Assembly (NCBI GenBank): GCA_023053685.1
Contig: JALIGW010000010.1
Coordinates: forward strand, 10,201,919-10,265,918
Reading direction: 5' to 3'
From: Diadophis punctatus similis
Taxonomy: Eukaryota > Chordata > Lepidosauria > Squamata > Dipsadidae
Length of the DNA stretch: 64,000 nt
Notes under the pieces: generated by a model
Databases searched by the model: none
What the model saw: the letters and a program-made list of their open reading frames with translations, nothing else
What the model was told of the DNA's origin: nothing
Position numbers and translations under genes: made by a program
In this document: positions 56,083-64,000 of the stretch, piece by piece
Layout of the letters: each line of letters starts with the position of its first letter
Position numbering within the stretch: the stretch's first letter is position 1

Positions 56083-56660
56083 CCACCAACAGGACTGAAC
56101 TACAAGCATTCCTGGGGTTGTTGAATTTTTACAGCATTTTCCTGCAAAATAAAGCGACCATCGCTGAGCCTCTGCACAAGCTACTATCCAAAAAAGCCAC
56201 CTGGGTTTGGGGTCCGGTGCAGAACGATGCTTTCAAAGCAGTAAAAAACCTCCTATCAGAAGAAAGTTTCCTAATACAATTTAGCGAGACTCTGCCAGTG
56301 GTACTAGTTTGCGATGCATCACCTTTTGGGGTGGGGATGGTACTGAGCCATAGACTTCCAAACGGCCACGAGACCCCCATTGCATACTTCTCCAGGACTC
56401 TTTCGAGCGCCGAGAGAAATTACAGCCAACTTGATTGAGAAGCCATTGCCGCTGTAGCCGGAGTCAAGCGGTTTCATGAATACCTTTTTGGAAGAGACTT
56501 TAAGCTGGTCACTGACCATAAGCCCTTATTAGGGCTCATAGCGGGAGGCCCACTCTGGCCTCGCTCTCCCCAAGACTGACTAGATGGACAATATTCCTTG
56601 CTGCCTATTCTTATACATTAGTTCACCAGCCTGGCAAAGCCATGGGTCATGCAGATGCAC
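56079..56660 (+). pseudogene. gypsy RNase H
   Basis: 'TELQAFLGLLNFYSIFL', then 'VVLVCDASPFGVGMVLSHRL' with the catalytic Asp, then 'SSAERNYSQLD'-stop-'EAIAAVAGVKRFHEYLFGRD', then 'FKLVTDHKPLLGL'. A TGA at 56436 and a frameshift near 56550 interrupt it. 'LVHQPGKAMGHADALSR' links to the integrase. Confidence 0.85.
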
Positions 56661-58449
56661 TGAGCCGCTGCCCATTACCGGACTTAGTGGACAACCCCAC
56701 TCCGGGTGTCCCAGTACTTTTAATTCACTGTGCCAGGCCGGGCCTAATCACATCGGTCGATATTGCAGCCAAAACTGCCAAAAACACTGATTTCCACACC
56801 ATTTTGAACTGGGTGTGTAGGGGGTGGCCACAAGGGCCAGTAAAAGCCGAATTCAAACCCTATGCAAAAAGACAACATGAGATATCAGCACAAGGGGGGT
56901 GCCTATTGTGGGGAGATCGCATCTTTGTTCCTCCATCACTACGAGAGGATATTCTAAGGGCACTACACGAGGGGCACTCAGGGGTCATTAGGATGAAGGC
57001 ACTGGCACAGAGCTATGTGTGGTGGCCCAACATGGACAAACACATAGAGGAATGGGTCGCGGGGTATACTCCGTGCCAGGAATCCAGGGCATCCTCCCCA
57101 AATCCCCCGTGCAGGAGTGGGAACAACCGAGGGCCCCTTGGTCTCGCATCCACATAGATTTTGCGGGTCCATTTCATGGTCAAACATTCATGGCAATAGT
57201 CGACACATACTCAAAATGGCTTGAAATAGCACTAAAGTCTACCACTACAACCGATGCTGTAATTAAAGTGTTAAGAAAACTGTTCACTACTCATGGGCTA
57301 CCGGACACAATTGTGTCGGACAATGGGCCACAACGTACTGCAACACAATTTGAGGGATTCTTAGCCAGTTTGGGAATTAAACATACATTAATCACTCCCT
57401 TTCACCCAAGTAGCAATGGGCTGGTAGAACGAACAGTTAAAGCTACAAAAGATGTACTAGGCCCGTGATGGCGAACCTATGGCACATATCGTTGGGCACG
57501 CGAGCTCAGGTCCGGCGTGCATGTGTGCACCAGCTGGCTGATTTTTGGGCCTTCTGGGCCCACTGGGAGTCAGGAAGCAGGCTGTTTCCAGCCTCCAGAG
57601 GGGGTGGGGAAGGCCGTTTTCGCCCTCCCCAGGCTCCTAGAAAGGCTCTGGAGCCTGGGGAGAGCGAAAAATGGGTGTGCCATTGCATGCTGGGAGCAGG
57701 GGGGTCTTGCGTGCATGTGCGGGGGTGCATGGAATTATGAGTGTGGGCACGCACACACGTGATCCCCCGCATTCCCCCCCCCTTTTGGCACGCGAACCAA
57801 AAGAGGTTCGCCATCACTGCACTAGGCCAATTGGGACTGGGCGACTGGCAGGCCCGCATAGACAAATTCCTAATGGTACAACATATCACCCCTAGTACGG
57901 CCACAGGCAAAAGCCCTGCCGAGCTGCTAATGGGCCATAAGCTCCAGTCTCGATAGATTACATCCTAGCTATTCCAACCAGAAAGAAACAAATAACCCAG
58001 TACAATTAAGAACATTCAAAGTAAATGACCTGGTGTATGCAAAGAACTTCGCCGGGGGCTCCCTATGGCTACCTGGGGAGATCCTTGTAATAACCGGGCC
58101 AAAATCATATGTGGTAGGCCTAGAAGATGGTAGAAAATGGCGGCGCCATGTGGACCAATTACACAGCCGCCGGCCGTTAAATGCTGACTGGGGAGTAGGC
58201 CCTAACAATGTTTTCCCTACAGCTATTACTGGTCCAAGGGAGCCGGATCACTTATCTGAAAAGCCGGAGGTGCCACCTAGCGTTAGTGATGAGCCCGTTC
58301 CGGCCAAGATGGAGACCACACCCAAACCGTTCCAGCATATTCCACAGAGGGAGCCAGAGAGAGAAAACACATCCTCTCCACCTCAGGTCGAAGCCAAAAC
58401 TGAACTGCGTAGGTCAACTAGAGAAACAAGGCGTCCTGCGTACCTTAGT
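56642..58449 (+). pseudogene. gypsy integrase and C-terminal tail, interrupted by a hAT MITE
   Basis: Zinc-binding region 'ALHEGHSGVIRMKALAQSYV' with 'YTPCQES', where the second Cys of the expected CxxC is Ser. Core: HIDFAGP (D), IVSDNGPQ (D) and SNGLVERTVKA (E), so the DDE triad is present. A frameshift lies near 57080. The core is cut after 'ATKDVLGP' by the MITE at 57464-57820 and resumes 'LGLGDWQARIDKFL'. The tail 'VNDLVYAKNFAGGSLWLPGE' to 'RRSTRETRRPAYLS' ends at the fusion to the copia LTR. No chromodomain is seen. Confidence 0.85.
57464..57820. mobile_element. hAT MITE, 357 bp, in gypsy integrase
   Basis: A perfect 8-bp duplication ACTAGGCC (57456-57463 and 57821-57828) flanks ends CGTGATGGCGAACCT and inverted GCAGTGATGGCGAACCT. 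The interior is rich in inverted G/C blocks, with no transposase. The integrase frame reads through when it is ignored. Confidence 0.94.
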
Positions 58450-58823
58450 AGGGAGCTAGAGTTCACAGCTTATTTCTATGGGAGTCCCTCTCTGTTTGTC
58501 TTTGGTCTCTGCTACTTAGTGTAGTCTCTGCTTCTCATTAGAGCAAGGCCTAGAGTATGTATGCTCTGCATTTCTCTCTGTGTTGTAGTTATGTATTATA
58601 GCTAAAATGTACTTGTACTGGATAATACTTGGATTGTTATTATGACTATTAAGTGTATGACTTTGGACTGTTTATAGGAAAATGCTATTTCTTAAAGTAA
58701 ACTTTTAACTCAAGTTAGTGTATCTGTGTGTGGCTGAGTACTTATTCACAACTGATCTCAATCTAAACGTTTCTGTATGCACAACCTTGGTAACACAAGG
58801 AATACTCTGCTAATACATTAACA
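58450..58823 (+). repeat. copia 5' LTR, missing its first 99 bp
   Basis: It aligns with 62908-63281 with one mismatch. Its left end is fused to gypsy pol sequence at AGGGAGCTAGAG, with no TGTTAGG start and no target duplication. Confidence 0.93.
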
Positions 58824-58825
58824 CT

Positions 58826-58839
58826 GGTTATGGGCCCAG
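58826..58839 (+). promoter_or_regulatory. Primer-binding site complementary to the initiator tRNA-Met anticodon arm
   Basis: GGTTATGGGCCCAG, two bases after the LTR end. It is the complement of CTGGGCCCATAACC in the anticodon stem-loop of eukaryotic initiator tRNA-Met. Drosophila copia is primed by a 5' half of this tRNA at the same site, so half-tRNA priming is expected here. Confidence 0.85.
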
Positions 58840-58917
58840 AGAGACATTGAGAATATTAGTGTGAATATTCAGTTTCATACTCAGACAGCTAACTTGTGGT
58901 TTACTGTTAAATTAACA

Positions 58918-61900
58918 ATGGCACAAGAACAGTCAACTAGCTTATCCCTGATAACCAGGTTAGATGGAACTAACTATGTTTCCTGGTCTATGAAGTGCAG
59001 CTTACTTTTGCGTAAAGAAGGATTATGGACTGTGGTTAATAATCCACCTGATATAACAGCTTGGGATCCAACAAATGTTGAAGATAAGAAGAAAATAGCT
59101 GCCTTTAACCGGGATAATGAAAAGGCTCTTAGTATTATTGGACTGACACTGAGTGATCAGCAACTGGTCCATATTCATGGTGAAGATTCTGCTGCCAAGT
59201 GTTGGAGTACCTTAAAGAGACTTTATGTTCGAGATAGTGTTGGTGCGCACATACATCTTACACGTAAACTGTTCAGAGCACGTTTGTTAAAAGGTGGTGA
59301 CATGTTAGCTCATTTGGAGTTTATGAAGAGAACATTACAAGAGCTACATGAAAAAGAACTTATTTTCTCAGAGTTGCATCAAGTTTATATTATTCTTTCT
59401 TCTTTGGATGACTCTTATGATGATTATGTGTCTTCACTGGAAGTTTTGACCAGAGATGAACTGACATTGACTGGCATAATAGGAAGACTGTTAGAAGAGT
59501 CTAGAAGAAGGCAAGATAGAAAACAACTGAGAGAGAAACCACCACAGGAAGAACAACGGTCTTCAACTGCCTATATTGTTAGGAAATGTTATTCTTGTGG
59601 GGCTAAGGGTCATATAGCCAGATTCTGTAAAAAGGAAAAAAAGCAGAATGCTAGTAATATGCAGAGAGCGTATAATGATGTTAGTGCAGCTATATCAAGT
59701 ACAAATAAAACTGTAAACCATGATATCTGGATAATAGACAGTGGGGCATCTCAGTGTATAACTAAAAGTAAAGAGAGATTTGTTAATATGACTACAAGTA
59801 ACCAGCATGTATCATTAGCAAATGGCTGGAAATTGAGAGTATCTGGAGAAGGTAATGCATATTGTTCATGTATTAATGAAAGTTTACCAATGTTATATGT
59901 ACCTAACCTTAAAAATAACTTACTATCTGTGAGAGAATTGGTAAAAGCAGGGTTTGTGGTAACTTTTCAGGGAGATAAATGTTTAATTGAAAAGCAAGGT
60001 AAAAGAGTTACTGCAAGATTGCATGATGGCTTATACATTATCCATGATAATCCATTAAATAAGGCTAATTCAGTTTATGAAAATAAAAAGCCTCATGACG
60101 AATGTATTCATTTGCTCCATAGACGTATGGGACATTTAAATTTCAAAATTTTAAAGAAAACTGTTGAGTTATCTAATGATATAAAATTAAAACCTTGTGC
60201 AAGATATTTAAACTGTAATGCTTGCAATCAGGAAAAGAGCAAGGTAATTCCTGCAAACAGGTTAAATGGATTTAAAACCAAGGAACCATTAGAGGTTGTA
60301 TTTGCTGATCTCATTGGCCCTAAGAAACCCAGTTTAGGTGGAGCCTGTTATATATTGAGCATAGTTGATCATTTTTCTAGATATGGTTTCTGTTATCTGA
60401 TGAAAACAAAAACAGAAACATATCAGCATTTTGTAAACTGGTTAAGGTTTGTTGAACGAAAAATGAATAAGAAACTGGTTAGTTTAGTAACAGATAATGG
60501 TACTGAGTTTACCAATAAGAAATTTGAAGATATGCTAAAGAGAGCTGGTATTGAACATAAGCGTTCTGCTCCTTTTCGGCCACAACATAATGCGCATATT
60601 GAACGTAGAGGTCAGACATTACAGGCTATGTCTAGAACCATGATTTCAGATTCTGGTTTACCAGAGAGGCTCTGGGGTGAAGCTATAATGTGTGCTAACC
60701 ATGTTTTGAACAATGTAGTGAATGCAACAACTGGTGAATTGCCATTTACTCGCTGGTATGGTAGGAAACCAAATCTTAGTTATTTGCATACATTTGGTGC
60801 ACCAGCATGGGTGCATATTCCCACTCAAGTAAGGCAAAAGGGACAACATAGAGCACGGAAATTATGTTTTGTAGGGTATGAATCTAATCATAGATCTTTT
60901 AGATTCTGGGAACCAGGTACTACTAGAGTATATTGTAGTGCAAGTGCTAAATTCCTTGAGCATGTTGGATGGAGTAAACTGGAACAGGAATACAAGGAAC
61001 AAGATAGTATTGTTGTTGAGGATTCATTGTTTCCTGATGATTCTGATAAGAATAGTACTGATGATAGGATAGTGAAAGAATCCTCAATAGAGAAACCATC
61101 TATGGATGATGTAGAAGATACTTCGATAGGGGAGGAAAAGGAAGAGGAAATTCCAACAACTTGTACTAAATTGCCTAGGAGGTCAACTAGGGAGAGACGT
61201 CCACCTGATAGATATCAGGCAAGTATTGTATGCCAGGTTAATGTGGAACCATCTAATTATAATGAACTTAAGCTGTATCCAACAAAGGAACAGGTAGCTT
61301 GGCAAGAAGCTATGAATAAGGAATTAAAATCTTTAAAGGATCTTGAGGTATATGAAGATGTAAAATTACCACCAGGTGAACATGCAATAGGTTGCAGATG
61401 GGTGTATAAATTAAAGACTGGTGTGGATGGCACTGTTACCCATAAAGCAAGATTAGTTGCTCAGGGATTTGCTCAATCAGATAAGGATTATGATGAGGTA
61501 TTTGCACCTAGTCTGAGAGCAAATACATTGAGAGGAGCATTAGTTTGGGCAGCTAAAAATAAATGCATAATTAATCATGTAGATGTCGAAACTGCATATC
61601 TACATGCACCATTACAACATACCATTTATATGAGAAAGCCATTAGGTTTAAAAGAAGATAGAAAAAATGATTATTGGAAATTAAAGAAAAGTCTTTATGG
61701 TTTAAAGCAATCAGGTTATGAATGGAATAAATGCATTGTAAAAGAATTAGTTTCCATGGATTTTAAAGCTGGTATAGCTGATCCTTGTTTATTTAGGAGA
61801 GAGAAAGATGGTTTGATTTCTCTGTTGCTATTATTTACAGATGATATAGCGATTATAACAAAGACTGAACAAGAAGCAAATGATATTGTTTCTGAATTAC

Positions 61901-62775
61901 AAAGAAAGTTCAAGATTAGAAATTTAGGAGAAATTAAACATTATTTGGGTCTTGATATAATGAAGACAAATAGAGGATTCAAAATTTCGCAAGCTAAGAA
62001 GATTAGCCAATTGTTAAAAAGATATAACCTGGAGAATTGTAAAACTGCTAAGACACCAATGGATCAGGGATTTACAAATAGTGATACTAAATGTCCTGTG
62101 TTTGATAAGGAGATATATCAGTCTCTAATTGGTAGTCTCTCATATTTGAGTAATTGGTCTAGACCAGATATATCTTACAGCGTAAATCAACTGGCTAGAT
62201 ATAATGCTGAACCAAATGAAAGGCATTGGCAAGCAGCTAAACGAATACTTAGATACCTAAAGCACACAATACATTATTCTTTATATTTAGAACCGAGAAA
62301 TGAATTAGTGTTAACTGCATATGCTAATGCAAGTTTTGCTACTGATGCAATGACTCGCAAATCAACATCAGGTATAGTGGTAATGTTGGATAATGCTTTA
62401 ATAGGGTGGAAATCTATTAGGCAACAACATATTAGTTTATCCACTATGGAAGCAGAATTCTCGAGTTTATCATTAATGTGCACAGAATTGGTGTATTATA
62501 AACAATTGTTAAAGGATATAGGAATTACTGTACAGGAGCCATTTATTGTGTATGAAGACAATCAATCTGCCATTAGTATGGCTAATAGTTTAGCTGTGAA
62601 AACAAGGTCGAAACATACTGATTTGAGATATCTGAATGTTAGACAATGTGTTCAAAATAAAATGGTTAAGTTGGAATACTGCATGACTGAACAGAATATT
62701 GCAGATCATTTCACTAAAGCGCAAGGTGCAATTAAACACAAAGAGTGTTGTGAAAACTATGGTTTAAAGATGTAA
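58918..62775 (+). CDS. Ty1/copia Gag-Pol polyprotein, open over 1285 codons
   Basis: The start is the ATG at 58918 (MAQEQSTSLSLITRLDGTNY, A at -3); the open frame upstream of it has no ATG. Domains by residue: Gag (about 1-215); zinc knuckle CYSCGAKGHIARFC (224-237); protease IIDSGASQCIT (DSG 274-276); Gag-pre-integrase with HRRMGHLNFKIL; integrase with D464, D526, E562 (D-D-35-E spacing); RT from about 800 with the catalytic motif FTDD (973-976) in place of the usual YVDD; RNase H from about 1125. In RNase H the usual D-A-D-W motif reads N-A-S-F (1137-1140), so the first catalytic Asp is missing, while EAEF and YEDNQSA are kept. The frame has no stops, but the RNase H change may make it defective. 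Confidence 0.94.
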   Translation: MAQEQSTSLSLITRLDGTNYVSWSMKCSLLLRKEGLWTVVNNPPDITAWDPTNVEDKKKIAAFNRDNEKALSIIGLTLSDQQLVHIHGEDSAAKCWSTLKRLYVRDSVGAHIHLTRKLFRARLLKGGDMLAHLEFMKRTLQELHEKELIFSELHQVYIILSSLDDSYDDYVSSLEVLTRDELTLTGIIGRLLEESRRRQDRKQLREKPPQEEQRSSTAYIVRKCYSCGAKGHIARFCKKEKKQNASNMQRAYNDVSAAISSTNKTVNHDIWIIDSGASQCITKSKERFVNMTTSNQHVSLANGWKLRVSGEGNAYCSCINESLPMLYVPNLKNNLLSVRELVKAGFVVTFQGDKCLIEKQGKRVTARLHDGLYIIHDNPLNKANSVYENKKPHDECIHLLHRRMGHLNFKILKKTVELSNDIKLKPCARYLNCNACNQEKSKVIPANRLNGFKTKEPLEVVFADLIGPKKPSLGGACYILSIVDHFSRYGFCYLMKTKTETYQHFVNWLRFVERKMNKKLVSLVTDNGTEFTNKKFEDMLKRAGIEHKRSAPFRPQHNAHIERRGQTLQAMSRTMISDSGLPERLWGEAIMCANHVLNNVVNATTGELPFTRWYGRKPNLSYLHTFGAPAWVHIPTQVRQKGQHRARKLCFVGYESNHRSFRFWEPGTTRVYCSASAKFLEHVGWSKLEQEYKEQDSIVVEDSLFPDDSDKNSTDDRIVKESSIEKPSMDDVEDTSIGEEKEEEIPTTCTKLPRRSTRERRPPDRYQASIVCQVNVEPSNYNELKLYPTKEQVAWQEAMNKELKSLKDLEVYEDVKLPPGEHAIGCRWVYKLKTGVDGTVTHKARLVAQGFAQSDKDYDEVFAPSLRANTLRGALVWAAKNKCIINHVDVETAYLHAPLQHTIYMRKPLGLKEDRKNDYWKLKKSLYGLKQSGYEWNKCIVKELVSMDFKAGIADPCLFRREKDGLISLLLLFTDDIAIITKTEQEANDIVSELQRKFKIRNLGEIKHYLGLDIMKTNRGFKISQAKKISQLLKRYNLENCKTAKTPMDQGFTNSDTKCPVFDKEIYQSLIGSLSYLSNWSRPDISYSVNQLARYNAEPNERHWQAAKRILRYLKHTIHYSLYLEPRNELVLTAYANASFATDAMTRKSTSGIVVMLDNALIGWKSIRQQHISLSTMEAEFSSLSLMCTELVYYKQLLKDIGITVQEPFIVYEDNQSAISMANSLAVKTRSKHTDLRYLNVRQCVQNKMVKLEYCMTEQNIADHFTKAQGAIKHKECCENYGLKM

Positions 62776-62797
62776 GGTATTATATATTGATCTACCC

Positions 62798-62808
62798 AAA
62801 GGGGAGAA
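62798..62808 (+). promoter_or_regulatory. copia polypurine tract
   Basis: AAAGGGGAGAA immediately before the 3' LTR, the usual plus-strand primer. Confidence 0.85.
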
Positions 62809-63281
62809 TGTTAGGTCTCTGACCATAACTAATATTGGATAGAACAATATATGTTTAGCCTTTAACAGATATGTCTGTTTAGCTGAGGTGTTGCAGACTG
62901 CCACAAGAGGGAGCTAGAGTTCACAGCTTATTTCTATGGGAGTCCCTCTCTGTTTGTCTTTGGTCTCTGCTACTTAGTGTAGTCTCTGCTTCTCATTAGA
63001 GCAAGGCCTAGAGTATGTATGCTCTGCATTTCTCTCTGTGTTGTAGTTATGTATTATAGCTAAAATGTACTTGTACTGGATAATACTTGGATTGTTATTA
63101 TGACTATTAAGTGTATGACTTTGGACTGTTTATAGGAAAATGCTATTTCTTAAAGTAAACTTTTAACTCAAGTTAGTGTATCTGTGTGTGGCTGAGTACT
63201 TATTCACAACTGATCTCAATCTAAACGTTTCTGTATGCACAACCTTGGTAACAGAAGGAATACTCTGCTAATACATTAACA
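62809..63281 (+). repeat. copia 3' LTR, complete (473 bp)
   Basis: It begins TGTTAGGTCTC right after the polypurine tract and ends CATTAACA, giving the TGTTA...TAACA inverted ends. The 5' copy confirms its last 374 bp. Confidence 0.93.

Positions 63282-64000
<719 letters not shown>

Larger units (their letters stand above)
55222..58449 (+). mobile_element. Ty3/gypsy element of K02A2.6-like (mag-type) style, internal part only
   Basis: Order: last residues of protease (LLGLDWFKSL at 55230), RT, RNase H, integrase, and a C-terminal tail. Both LTRs and gag are missing. The left edge meets low-complexity DNA and the right edge is fused to a truncated copia LTR at 58450. The clade call rests on protein style, not on a search. 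Confidence 0.8.
58450..63281 (+). mobile_element. Young Ty1/copia retrotransposon with truncated 5' LTR
   Basis: 5' LTR (first 99 bp missing) 58450-58823, primer-binding site, one Gag-Pol frame, polypurine tract, complete 3' LTR 62809-63281. Over 374 aligned bases the LTRs differ at one position (C/G at about 58796 versus 63254). This implies very recent insertion. Order PR-IN-RT-RH is diagnostic of Ty1/copia. Confidence 0.95.

Overview
This window looks like intergenic DNA from a squamate reptile, most likely a snake. The evidence is the mix of repeats: tRNA-derived SINEs of the Sauria/Squam type, L2-clade, CR1-clade and L1-clade LINEs, several Ty3/gypsy families, a Ty1/copia element, many small hAT elements and long microsatellites in an AT-rich background. 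I find no intact host protein-coding gene, tRNA, rRNA or CRISPR array. Almost every long reading frame belongs to a transposable element or is a shadow in low-complexity DNA. The species call is an inference.

Layout. 1-9252 is a nested stack: a minus-strand Ty3/gypsy element with LTR (1-3610) abuts the leader of a plus-strand, chromodomain-bearing gypsy element (3611-9252), whose gag is split by a 5'-truncated L1 (4370-6921) flanked by a 15-bp target duplication. 9253-11618 holds an L1 scrap, two SINEs and apparently unique DNA. 11619-13137 is a 1.5-kb hAT-type element that appears to have captured the promoter, 5'UTR and first codons of a HES1/HES4-like gene as a giant palindrome. 13305-19800 is a rearranged gypsy remnant with an inverted LTR piece, interrupted by a near full-length minus-strand L2, followed by microsatellites and another L2 piece. 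20-27 kb holds CR1 fragments, a SINE, a doubtful LTR and a 791-bp hAT element. 27552-35114 is a solo gypsy LTR split by an L2, which is itself split by an inverted L2 with a 788-codon open frame.

35.4-39 kb is a decayed L1 carrying a hAT MITE and a SINE. 39119-42376 is another L2, ending at a perfect hairpin. 42.7-43.85 kb is a hAT remnant with an exon-like insert. 44-50.8 kb is mostly unique, with an unexplained 189-bp-arm inverted repeat. 50857-53843 is a candidate solo LTR split by a complete HAL1-like (ORF1-only) L1. 55.2-58.45 kb is a gypsy pol remnant with a hAT MITE in its integrase. 58450-63281 is a young Ty1/copia element with a 1285-codon open Gag-Pol frame, near-identical LTRs and a half-tRNA-iMet-type primer site. 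The window ends in an (AT)n tract.

The functional themes are retrotransposition and nesting. The best candidate for something undescribed is the gene-capturing palindromic hAT element at 11619-13137. Next are the ORF1-only L1 and the snap-back hairpins at the 5' junctions of two LINE insertions.
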